A stretch of DNA of 64,000 nt from Dasyornis broadbenti (lineage: Eukaryota; Chordata; Aves; Passeriformes; Dasyornithidae), in assembly GCA_013397935.1 (NCBI GenBank), contig VZRN01003168.1, positions 620,313 to 684,312 of the forward strand, in the 5' to 3' direction. The notes under the pieces are model-generated. The model worked only from the letters and a program-made list of their open reading frames with translations, was not told the origin of the DNA and made no database searches. Below, piece by piece: positions 21,194-31,732 of this stretch; position 1 is the first letter of the stretch; each line of letters begins with the position of its first letter. The position numbers were made by a program, and so were the translations under genes.

Positions 21194-23370
21194 CTTTTTT
21201 TTAGGTAACCACATTGCAAAGTAAATTTTGTTTATACAAAAGCAAGTCATAAGCATGAAGGTGAGGGAAAACCTGATTTATCATCACCAAAATGTTTTCT
21301 TCCCCTCTTTGCAGCTCTGTTTGAGGTGATGGGCAAGGACACATTCCTCAGTGCCAGATCGTGTATTGGGAAAGTGGAAAGGAGTACAAGACACAATCCT
21401 GTTGCACCTACAGGCATTTCATCTTATCAGATTTGATTTTTTTGCCCCCACAAAGAATTTTATAAGGGCAACAAGGCCCTCGCTTTGCAAGGCCTTTCTG
21501 CTCCACAACGTTGTGCACGAGTAATTTACCACAAGGGAATGTGCCACAAAGCCTAGCTGCAAAAAGTCACAGTCCCAAGCCAGATAGAACCCCAAAAACA
21601 TCAACGGCAGAGTCAAAGAGCTTCCCACGGAGCTGAATGTCACCTGAGGAAGAGGAGGGGACGCTGCAGCCTTGGGGACAGCCACTAGATGGGGGCACGA
21701 ACACACACATCCATAGGGCCCCAGCTGAACCCCAGAGCACGGATACCAGGAGGTGACACATCACCGACCTTCCCTGCCCCTTGGCACGGACTAGGACTCT
21801 CCAGGGAAGCGGATCTGCTGTCCACCAAATTCACCAGAGTGAACCACGCATGCATCCCCTCACAGCCTCTCCACTGGGACAATAACACCTGACTGTGTTA
21901 TGGCTTTGGGGAGCTCAGGCTGGGCCATGGGCACCAGCTGGACAGCCCATGTGCCTTCCACTCCAGATCACTAAGGAGCCACAGAACCTTGGCCTCAGAA
22001 TCTGCTCCAAAGGATTCCTTTGTTCAATGCTTCCAAACAGCCAATTCTCCCTCACACTACAAAGAGCTGCCTGCCCACTTCTCTGGAGACCTCAGCTCCT
22101 CCAGACCATCACTGGAAACAGCCTGTGGGTGCTCTCTGCTGCCTGCCCTTTGACAAGGTGTCCCACAAATCAACTGTGACTGAACACAGCGCTGCTGTCG
22201 TGGAGCCTGGAGGGATGCGAGCATGTGAAACCTCCTCCCAACCCCGACACATCTGACGCGTTCTCCTGGTGAAGGACCAAGTTCAAGAGGCTGCCAAACA
22301 CATCAGCCCTGGAGCCTGAGCAAATCTGTCATGAACAGCAGCTCATGCACTCACAGATCTATTCCCTCCTCCAAAAGGAGCCACAGAGGGAGGGGGAATT
22401 TGCCTCCTTCTGGGAATGCTAAGCTTACCCTGTTTGTCTGAGCAGCTTTGCAGAAACATAAAGAGGCTTAAACAGTTTCCACTAATGATATGTCATCAAT
22501 TAAACAGTTTTATGAGGGAAGAAGGTTTGGCTAATGCACAGTCCTGATGACATATCCATGGAAAAGCTCCTTGGGCAGGCGCCACTTCATACCCATCCTT
22601 CGGATGATGAATAAGCCAGTGAAACTGGGAGCCACTTGGCTTCTTGACCCCATGACGGGGCAAAACAGTGGAGAGCAGTTTCCCTCCTTGTGTTCTCAAG
22701 GATGCTCACAGCAGTTTTTCCAGGGGCCCTTGGATGGGAGCTTACACAGCCAGCTTGTCTCCTAAAATAACATTTCCCACCCCCGAAATAGGAAGGTCCC
22801 CATCATTTCTTGTGTCCCTGCTGACTGACACTGCTCCAGCAGGTTTTCCCTCTGCTCTGAGGCAGAGAATCCATGCCATTCACTTTGAAAACCTCTGGGA
22901 ATTTAGTGGTATAGGGCAAGATCGTATGTCACACAGAGGTTATAATAGATCCACATCCCTTTTCATCCTGCAGCACCTCATGGTCACCAGGGTTTAGAAA
23001 CACTTGATCAGAGGTTTGGAAGTTGCAAATAATTCTGTCCAGACGTTTCCCAGCCAGCCTGACCCTTGATAGCCTCTGCCAGCCGAGGAAACAGAGAGTT
23101 TTTCAGATGATATTGTTTTCTCCCTGTAACTGAGGCTCCTTGTTCAATGCAAGAAGAAAATAGCTCATTGTCAAGCCTGTCTTTGCCACCAACATGTGAC
23201 CAAAATATCAGTTTCTCCTTTTTGCTAAGGCCCAGCTGCTCCTTCGCTGGTAGAAGGGAAATCCCTGGAAACAGAGAGCAAAGTCAACGACACGCAGGCT
23301 GTACCCCGTGAGTCAGCATGGCAAAGTTCTCCTTATTCCCCCTCTGCCAGCCCAAAGCTGCTGAGAAGAT

Positions 23371-23405
23371 GTTGTTGTTGTTGATGATGATGTTTTTGTT
23401 GTTCT
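23371..23405. repeat. Trinucleotide-rich tract (GTT)n(GAT)n
   Basis: Four GTT units are followed by three GAT-type units and a T-rich 'tttttgttgttc'. It is an imperfect microsatellite. Confidence 0.85.
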
Positions 23406-23667
23406 TGGGTAGGTTTTGGGTTTTTTTCAGCTCAGCATTTTCTGCAGTCGGACGCCTGACCCTGATTTCCTCAGTTACACTTGTGGCGTCTTCACGTGCA
23501 AGCACTGAGCAGCTCTGGGTCTACTTAGCATCTGAATTCAAAGAAAAAGCTGTTTTCAACCCTACATGGCAAAGCACCAAGGAGTCTCAGTTCTGTGATG
23601 TTACATTTTACTTCGGGGTGAACTTAAGAGCAACTTCTCCAAGACCTTCTCTTGCCTTGAAACACCC

Positions 23668-23705
23668 TTTTCTCTTTCTCCTTTTTTTTTTTTTTTCCTT
23701 CTTTT
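23668..23705. repeat. Polypyrimidine tract
   Basis: A nearly unbroken C/T run with a core of sixteen T. It could mimic a splice-acceptor tract but is not followed by a credible exon. Confidence 0.85.
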
Positions 23706-24147
23706 GTATTGAGACACAATCTTTACTGTGGCAATGACAGCTGAGGATGGCAGCTTCTGTTGAAATTTTGGCTTCACTCCCCTTCTTGAGGGACTCAAAG
23801 GTCTCAGCTCTGCATGCTTGGAAAGCCTTTTACCAATAGCTGGGCACTCCAGGAGGGCTGGCTGGGCTTTGTGCCCTGAGATCGACAAAGGTTTTCCCCT
23901 TGATCCAAGGACTTCCAGGAGATTGGAATGGGCTTGTTTGGCCAAGGTCACCAACCTCTTTATTCTCTTGTTTACAGGCTGGCAGATGGAAAATGCTGAT
24001 TCAGCAGGCACGAGAGAAAATATCAACAGGGAAAAATGCACAAGGGGTATCCTGGCTTCACTTCTGCCACTTAGTTCTCCTTTTTTGTTATCCTGATTTC
24101 CGTGTTTCCTGCACCCAACAGATACATTTGAAAAAATCAGGGGTGCT

Positions 24148-24691
24148 CTACTTTGTCCATTTTATATACTTGCAAACCACAAAGGAGATTGGTAACTGTG
24201 CCTGGAGAGGACTCAAACAGAGCCAGTATTTCTCAGAAATCTGAGCAAAGTTGTAATACAACCAGAGAAAAAAGTAGGTGACAGGGGCTTCTGTGAAGGT
24301 TGTTGTGCTCTGAGGCTCTTTGGGAGGGAGTTTCTCTTGATCCTCGCAGGTAGGACATGGAGAGTAGTGGTTTAAAACAGAGGCTGTATCCACACATCCT
24401 CCTGCAAGTCCTGAGCTGATTTTCGTAGATCTATTTTGTGCTCCAGCTCTAGATCCGGGTGTCCCAGTGACCCACTCCTGGCCCTCCCTCTTGCAGACTG
24501 CCCGTCTTGGCTTGTTGTTTGTATTCATTTCCAAAAGCAGCTCAGTGTGAGCTGTCACATGCTCAGGGCAATTGTCCATCTGAAAGACTTCATTAAACAT
24601 TTCTGGTAAAATGTGTGTGTCACTAAATGGCATTAAGATGAGGCTTCCAAATGAGTCTATGTCTTTCATCAGGTCTTTGCTCCTAGAGTAG
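24148..24691 (-). other. Weak exon candidate with good splice acceptor
   Basis: On the - strand, a T/C-rich tract ending 'ccctactctag' near 24692 resembles a vertebrate 3' splice site. Directly after it the frame stays open for more than 170 codons, starting with residues SKDLMKDIDSFGSL. I recognise no family, domain or signal peptide. No clear donor site (GTAAGT or GTGAGT) is evident within the frame. Several other frames of similar length here are surely chance, so this is most likely chance too. Confidence 0.12.
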
Positions 24692-24867
24692 GGAAAAAAA
24701 AATAAATCTCATGTAAATAAACTCAGATATTTAGGCTGGAAGTGAGATTCATGGAGTTCGGTCCAGTCAGGGGGATTTGGATAACCTCCTCTCCTAGCAG
24801 GTCTTTGCTAGGAGCAGCACAGCCAGAGCACCAGCTGCAGGAGACATTCAGGGTGAACTTGAAAGGA

Positions 24868-24978
24868 CATTTCACTTCTCTATGCCTCTGTTTGCCCCTC
24901 AGCAAAATGAGGATCTGGTTCTTCACCATGTACTCCGCTTGCTTTGTAAAGATCTTTGAGCTCAAGAGCTGAAAATTC
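24868..24978 (+). mobile_element. MIR-like SINE, 3' half
   Basis: The sequence matches the MIR 3' half: 'tttcacttctctatgcctc', 'tgtttgcccctcagcaaaatgag' as a decayed 'cagtttccccatctgtaaaatgg', then a tail 'tttgtaaagatctttgagct'. That tail is close to the 'gtaaagcactttgagatcct' end of reptilian MIR elements. The 5' tRNA-related part is not recognisable. Confidence 0.65.
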
Positions 24979-25227
24979 TGCATGAAACCTTGACAACACT
25001 ATTACTTACCTACAAAAACCAAGGGAACTTGGTCTTGCAAACACAACCTTTAGCTTCAAGTCTTTCCCCAGCTCTACAGGAAAACAGTCTATGAACAGGC
25101 ACAGAATTAGTCAGACAAGGAAAACAAGCTCTTGGGCAAGTTTTGCTTTTCTTTCATCTCCACCTGCTACCCAAGTTTCAGGTGTTTCTCTTAGAGAAAC
25201 ATCATCAGCCACTATTGATGCTGTTGG
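24979..25227. other. Gene-free unique sequence
   Basis: Nothing recognisable. 'cttgggcaag' near 25132 is shared with MIR, but the flanks do not support a longer match. Confidence 0.5.
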
Positions 25228-25264
25228 AGAATCATGGAATCATTAAGGTTGGAAAAGACCTCTA
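25228..25264 (-). mobile_element. CR1 LINE, very short 3'-end fragment
   Basis: 'agaatcatggaatcatt' followed by 'aaggttggaaaagacctct' is the reverse-oriented 3' end of a CR1 subfamily. Only about 37 bp remain. Confidence 0.75.
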
Positions 25265-25356
25265 CACAGTGCGTGAGAGACTGTGAGAGCTGCCTTGCTT
25301 TTGTTTCAAAACATAATGAAAGAGTGTTTCCAATGCTCACTGTTTCAGGCCAAAAG

Positions 25357-25374
25357 AAAAAAAAAAAAAAAAAA
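25357..25374. repeat. Poly-A tract (18 A)
   Basis: An uninterrupted run of A within A/G-rich DNA. It is not preceded by a recognisable retroposed sequence, so it is a simple homopolymer and not a proven retroposon tail. Confidence 0.9.
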
Positions 25375-28090
25375 GGAAAACACTCCAGAAAATACTCAGA
25401 AATAATTGACATCCTTTTGGATATTACTGGAGGCAGCAAAGGTGCCTTGTGTGTGCGTGAAATGTTTGTCTTTGCATTACTTTCGTTCTATTGCTTTATA
25501 ACCACACATTTCCTTTGCCTTCTCCTCTTCCCGTGTCCTTGGATGCCTGTGCTGGGCATGCACCTTCTGCATGGCTCCTGCCTGCACAACTGGGCAATAA
25601 AACTGAGATTGTCTTCTGTCACCCGTGGCATTTGGAGCCACAGAACCGTGCTGCAGGATTTCGAGAAAGCAAAGGGCAAAGATCTCACATTACACCAAGG
25701 CAGGACTTCATGGGCTCATTAGAAAATTGCCTGTTGTTATCCTGCTGACAGTAAAACCAGCCTGGTGTAAAACAGCCCAGCTACAACCCTTCCAATCCAT
25801 CGTGTTGATTTATTCCAGCGTGTTGTCTGGGCCAGACTCAATCATGGTCAGCGTTGCTCGACCTTTAGATAACAGGTGCCAATCTGCCATGTGTGAAACA
25901 TCATCAACTTGAAACCTGAGATTTAACTGAAGCAAGAAAAATCAGCCTGAAGCTGAAACCACTTGAATTACCAAATCTAATTTGAGGGGGAGCAGGCAGC
26001 GAGGAAGATGACAGGGGATGCAATGCTCCATGGCACTTCTTCAGAAGCTTTTTCACACCCTTATGAATATTTGTCAAGTCAGACCATAAATCAGACCCTG
26101 CTAAAAATTTTTATCTGCTTTTGGCTTCAGGCATCTGCTAGAAAGGATCCCTTGAGTCTATGTTATGCACATCTTGTGAAATCTGCAGTGGTTTTATTCA
26201 GAATTAGGCAACAATACACAATTCATCCTTTTTGTGTGTGTGTATGTGTGTGTGTGTGTGTGTGTTATCAGCCTGCAAGAAGGGGAATAAATTAACAAAA
26301 CACTGTGAGATCATTCATAGCACCCTCATTCACTAAAAAAATTGATCACTGCAGCCTGAGCCAGCCGAGGGACTTCAGCACAGCTGTGTGACAGCCACTC
26401 CAGGTCACTGCCAGGGTGCAGAGCTGGAGGGCAAAGGCAGGAGGGAATTTCATCCCGGGTAGCCCAGGGCAGGTATTGCAGAGTGGAGACGTTCCCGCCG
26501 GAGCACACTCGGGGTTGTTGACTTTGCTTCAGACAGTCGGGCTGGGGCAGACTCAGACGGCAACAAACCCTTTATGAAAGCAGCCAGGAAAGAGAATCAA
26601 AGACATCCAGGAACCGCCAGTTCCCGCTGGACAAATTTAACCCATTCAGCATTCCCAAACAATCAGTTTTCCTGATTGGCACCTGCTCAGTTCTTGCCTT
26701 GGCTGGGTTAAACCCCTAAATTCAATGTCTGCAGAAACATGAGGGCACAAAGCACTTCCAGGGTCCATTCCACAGTCATCCCATAACCCAATCCCCACCT
26801 TAAGTTTCTACAGCTTCTTTTTAAAAGCTGGTGTGTGCCAGGGTTGGTTTCCCCAATCCCTGAGTTTTCTGAAAAGCTGTCACAGAACTCCCTGTCCTGG
26901 TGAATAGGACATGTCCTTGGCCCTAAGGTCTTATGGATAACAGAGCACCTGGGAGAACATGGGGACTGCAGTCCCACATTGCTTGTTTTATTCAAGCCAT
27001 GATTGCTCCAGAAACCGTGAGCCAGGGTGGCCTCAGCTGCAGGTGATGCCATCAGTGAGTCAGAAGGATTGGAGGACACAGCAGGAAATTAAATCAGAGC
27101 AGAGCTGAGGGAAGAGGCAGAGCTACCTTCAGCCTTGGAGACCATCTGCTTGGACCTTTAACTCCTTCCACTGTGCCATGGATGCAAAACACTGGCTCTA
27201 AGGAAGAAAAAACATAACACAGTTTATTCTGAGCTGGGGTAACTCAGTGAGTGCAGAACCAGCATATGTGTGGACAGAAGGTGACATCCCAGACAAAGAC
27301 CGGCATGCCCACAGAGCTTCCCTGGGAGGGACATGGGCCTGCATTAGGGTGACAACATCTTTGTGCCCATCTACTGCGGATGGCACTGTGCCACTTCACA
27401 GCTTCATTTCTCCAAGGGATGCTGGACAGGGGCAGTGACTTGCTCAGCCCTGCCAGGGTTTCTGTCTCAGGGGCAGGCGGTGACCTCTGAGCAGGCAGCA
27501 AACCAAGCAACACCAAGGGAGAAGTGTGGTGGGATTGCCCAATGCAACCACAGTGAGATGCTGGAGGCCAACACATCCTTGGGGACAACAGCGCTTGTTT
27601 CCCTCACTCCTTGTAAAGGATCCCAACCCCAAGTCTGTACATGGATTTTTGCCAGTGCCAAAGACCTGGGAATGTTCTTCCACGTTATCTGTGTTGGTTA
27701 TAGTTTATCTGTCCCATTTTATTACGTCTGAAGTAGTTCTTTGCCATTAGGGCCACTAAGAGGGCACACCAGCCCTTCTGAACTCGCTGTCTACATTCTG
27801 CTGAGGAAAATTGTCATTACTGCAGCATCTGTCGAAGGATGTAGAACTGATGTTTCTCTGTGGCAGGTCTCCATTTTAAGCCTCAGTGCAGTGCCTCCTC
27901 TTCCTTAAAAAAGCCTCAATGAGATGAGATGTGATGGGTGATGCTTTCTGGGGTCACACCAGACATCAATCTGAAGGAGGCATTTTTAGAAAACACAAGT
28001 TTTATTAGGAATCCAGTGATTTGAAGCTGAATCTACTGCACCAGGGGCTTAAAATATTATTCTGACCTTATAGAATGATCATAAATTAAA
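25375..28090. other. Gene-free unique sequence
   Basis: No gene is recognised. It includes a (TG)n microsatellite (26233-26264), a CTCF-like motif on the - strand (27365-27377) and a region near 26440-26560 with a few clustered CpGs but no island. Overlapping frames at 27198-27750 on both strands show no domain. Confidence 0.5.
26233..26264. repeat. (TG)n microsatellite
   Basis: About sixteen TG units with one TA interruption. It forms a run of Cys-Val codons in one frame, which is not a gene. Confidence 0.97.
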
Positions 28091-28204
28091 TATATTAGCA
28101 GATATTTAACCACTATCAGATATATTTATAGATACACACATGCAGAGTGTGTGTGTATAAATATCTGTCTATCTACCTAATAATCAATCCATCTATCAAA
28201 TATT
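28091..28204. repeat. A+T-rich degenerate tetranucleotide tract
   Basis: The region mixes 'agatatt', 'tatctgtctatctacct' and 'catctatcaaat' strings, a decayed GATA/ATCT-type microsatellite with a short GTGTGTGTGT core near 28150. Borders are indistinct. Confidence 0.65.
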
Positions 28205-28239
28205 GATACATCTCTGTGTGATGGGCACACAGATGTATC
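28205..28239. repeat. Imperfect inverted repeat (hairpin)
   Basis: The left arm 'gatacatctctgtgtg' pairs with the right arm 'cacacagatgtatc', with a two-base bulge on the left and a loop of five bases. It lies just after the tetranucleotide tract, so it may derive from microsatellite turnover. Confidence 0.7.
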
Positions 28240-28490
28240 TCTTGGTGTTTTTGGGGAGATTTGACTTACTTATACCAAAGAGATTCTGAGTGGGATTTGC
28301 CCTAACACTTGCCTAGAAGCCTTTAGGGGATTTCTACATTCATCTTCTCATTCCTGCACAACATGTAGGCACAAAAAAAATGGGGTTTAATACTTGTATC
28401 TACCTAAGAGATGCCACGTGCTGATAAGCAATTTTCTGAAAAGCTCAGATTGTGATCTCACGTGTATTAACATTGATAATTACAATGATA
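28240..28490. other. Gene-free unique sequence
   Basis: A short stretch with nothing recognisable apart from an A-run of eight at about 28373. Confidence 0.5.
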
Positions 28491-28544
28491 AGATGACTCG
28501 ATGCTCTTGGAGTTCTTTTCCAACCTTAGTGATTCTCTGATTCC
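28491..28544 (+). mobile_element. CR1 LINE, 3'-end fragment
   Basis: A ~55-bp remnant: 'gactcgatgctcttggag', 'ttcttttccaacctta' and 'gtgattctctgattcc'. This corresponds to the last segment of CR1, with its tail repeat decayed. Confidence 0.8.
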
Positions 28545-31490
28545 AGGAGAGAACCCCTGGCCATATCACGGAAATCTAGTTGTGTCCTGGGTCAGTTTGA
28601 AACAGGAAAGGTCAGCATGGGTGTGTCCCTCAAGGACAACAAGGTCTCCGCTGCTTGCGGGACCTCCACCCTCAGGGGACTCCCAGGAGAGACACGTTCA
28701 TGCTTGCAGAGGACTTTTGATTGGAATTATTTACATTTCCCACTTTCTTTCCAGTAAAACTGGGAGACTAAGCTGGCTGGCTGACAGCCACAGGAGGGTT
28801 TTGTTTAAACGCACTGGAATTAATTTGTCTGATCGGTGTGAGCTCTGCTAATGGCCAGGGCATGAGGCAGCCAGTTATTTGGATATTTTTTGGCTCTGGG
28901 AGAGGTTAAGTGAGGACAGTGCTGAGAGCTGCATTGAGATTTGGCAGCCCCAACGGGGAAGTCTGTCTCAGAGAGCAACCGCCTGTTTTTCAGCTGAAAA
29001 TATATTTCCTCAGCTGTCACTGAAACTAAAGGTTAAGCTTAATTTAAAGCGGAGCTTTAGCAGCCTGGAAAATAAAAGTAGCAGAAAAAAAAAAAAAAAC
29101 CAAATTTGTTTCTCTTTTCTGCTGCTCTTAATGTCATTTTCTCTATCATTGTCTTCTCTTCTGTCATTGTAAGCACTCCCCATCCTGCCCTAAGTGAGAT
29201 TTTTTTAAGTCTCAACAAACCAGTCATCCAGCACTTCGCCCAGCTACCGGGAAGAGATTCCAGGTCTTCTCACTAAATCCAGGAAAACAATTCACCTGAG
29301 TACCCCTTGAGCTTCCCTGACACTGGCTTCTCATGCAGACCAATAACCATCCCCATCTGATTGGGCTGTTGTGAAAAAAAACCAATGGAAATGCAAAAAA
29401 AAAAAAATAAATTTGGAATTGTAGCTTGTGGTAACTGGAAACTTGCCAGCAGTAGTGATAAACAAGATTTGAGCAGGCATAATATAAAATTTTGTGGTTT
29501 ACTGGGGGAATGAAAGGCAAGGCAAGTGATCCGCTTGCATAGAGTCACATCTGTGCCAAAGCATGGACCTGAACCTATCTGGAGTGGCCAGGGAAAGGGG
29601 GAAGAGAGGGATGAGTGAGGAAAGGAGATGACAGGTTTTTGTTTGACTTTATGCTAAAGTACAAAACATAAGGCACTGTCAGATCCAGGATATGATGCAA
29701 AAGGAAGACAAATCCATCAGCCTTTGATGGGACCTGCCCTGATGGTGGTTCTGGACACAGTCAGTTCCATTAAACACCCTGCAGTGCAGATAAGACAAGA
29801 AAAAGAGGGTTTTTGAAGAAATTTCCTAATGCAGAAAAACTGACAGCAGGAATAAACCACATATAAGCGCACACACACACACACAAAAAAGGGCAAAATC
29901 TTAGAATTTGAGGTTTCCCCCTTCCCTGTATAAATAGGCAGAGCAGGGACAAATAGGAGGGTTCTTGCCACTGTTGGTCTGATCACTCAGCTCTGCAATT
30001 ATTAAGCGTAACTTGGACTCAGGATGTGATGCAGGACGACATCTGACCTTTGAGATCCAAGAAATCAACCCTGGATCTCATTAAAACCCTGAGTTTGGCA
30101 CTCAGCAGTGATTATTCACAGACACAAAGGCTGGAGCCTGAAGGCGGTCATTGTGACCATCTCATCAGCCTGGTTGTGACTCAGCTCTGCTGTCCTGGTC
30201 GAGCTGGACTTTTTCGTCGGGAAATATCCAGCTTGGTTTAAGGTGTAGGGATGGGACTCAACAGCTCGAACACAGTCGGCTCTATCAACAGCTGAGCCTG
30301 TTGTTTCCAATGTCAGTGAAGAGAAACTGTCTGGATTGTGGGTTATTGAACCTAAATAGGGCAAATGAATCACACTTCCAAGTGCCTGATATCTTCCAGG
30401 GATTCAGAAGGAAGCTGTCAGTGGTTAGCTCGAGGTGACGTCTGCACAGCAAACACTGGAAGTGCAATTTAACAATAAACACTGTTGTCTGGGGATAACA
30501 AGTCAAGTAAATGTTGTCCCCCTCCATTTTCACACATCATTTCCTGGATGTGTGTGGTTTCCTGGGGTTGCAGGAGAGTCAAGTGCTCACCACAAGTGAA
30601 CCCCTGGAAAGAAGCACAGGCTGGGAGCTGGAGACAGCTGAGTTTGAAGCACTGCCCTGTTGTATTCCCACAGCTCCACAGGTTTTGGAAAGCAGGTCCA
30701 ACTTATCCTTGCCTCCAGCCAGTTCCTCACATTCCTTGGCCTCCCTCACCCAGGACAGCATGCAAGGACACAGCCCTCCCAATGTGAGTAAAACCAACTG
30801 TGGCCAGCTTTGGCTTCTCAGTGGAGATCACTCTTCTTGGGGTGGAAGAGGAACCATCCTGGATGCAGTGGGATTAGGAGAGGAGGAAAATAAAGCCTCT
30901 GTCCCTTTACTCCAGTTTTTGTGGTCCCAAATTCCTTCTCACCTCCTGAGAAGAGGAATATACCAGGTTAGGGATCAGGAGACACCACTGAATCTCTTCT
31001 CTGGTCCTTCCATGCTTGGAAAGAGAGAAAACTTTCCTCTTCTAGGGCGTAGGTACAGCTGCAATGCCAAGGAATTGTGATCTAAAACCTTCCTGCAGGA
31101 CTGAAAACACAGGATGAAATCACTTGGCTTCTGACAGGTGTGAAAGCCACATTAGATTATCATGATGCTCCTTTCTGGCTTACAGAGCTGTAACTGTTTA
31201 AAAACCAGCATTTCAAAAGGGGTCAGAGAGGCCACATTGATGTTTTTTCTTTCAGTGCTGAAGTGCACAGACATGTCTGAGCCTGAGCCATTTCTCCTGA
31301 CATCCAGAATATCACTTATAGCAACAAAAAGTAAACCACTGATTTCCCCTGAGCTAAGTGAGGTGACTGTAATCGCAGCACCGTGCCCAGAACTTGCTCA
31401 ATGGTTTTAGGCAGTGAAAATGCTCAGATCGTGAAGGGAGACAGCAAATCCTGCAAGTCACAGGCGTGTTGAATGCGGCCAATAATCTGA
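28545..31490. other. Gene-free unique sequence with homopolymers
   Basis: No gene is recognised. It contains A-runs (29085-29099 and 29395-29407), an (AC)n tract (29871-29884) and a TATAAATAGG string at 29929. A 189-codon + strand frame (30511-31080) is the longest in the window. It has no known domain or signal peptide and overlaps other frames, and its composition looks random. Confidence 0.5.
29871..29890. repeat. (AC)7 microsatellite and A-run
   Basis: Seven AC units are followed by a short A-run. This is a simple sequence repeat. Confidence 0.9.
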
Positions 31491-31732
31491 CAGAGGGCAG
31501 GTTTGGATCAGGTATTAGGAAGAAATTCCACAGTGTGAGAGTGGGTGAGGAACTGGGGTGCCCAGAGAAGCTGTGGCTGCCCCTGGATCTCTGGAAGTGT
31601 CCAAGACCAGGTTGGACAGGGCTTGGAGCAACCTGGGACAGTGGAAGGTGTCCGTGCCCATGGCAGGGGGTTTGGAATGAGCTGATTTTTAAGGTCCCTT
31701 CGAACCCAAACCATTCTGTGATTCTGTCATTC
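31491..31732 (+). mobile_element. CR1 LINE, 3'-end fragment
   Basis: About 240 bp of CR1: 'ggtattaggaagaaattcc', 'gtgcccagagaagctgtgg', 'gtccaagaccaggttggac', 'gcttggagcaacctggg', 'ccatggcagggggtttggaa' and 'ccattctgtgattctgtc' at the end. The order and orientation are complete for the 3' part; the 5' side is truncated. Confidence 0.95.

Larger units (their letters stand above)
21194..24867. other. Gene-free, mostly unique sequence
   Basis: No gene is supported. It contains a CTCF-like core (21682-21692), a GTT/ATG trinucleotide tract (23371-23405), a polypyrimidine tract (23668-23705) and one weak exon candidate on the - strand (24148-24691). Overlapping frames in 21400-22250 lie on both strands and are not protein-like. 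Confidence 0.5.

Noticed and set aside
28583..28620. 'tgtcctgggtcagtttgaa' like another avian LTR start
   Set aside because: The match stops after the first few bases and there is no second LTR or internal sequence.
30511..31080. Longest open frame in the window (189 codons, + strand)
   Set aside because: No recognisable domain, signal peptide or homologue; it overlaps other frames, and many frames of 150 to 180 codons occur throughout, so it fits the chance distribution.
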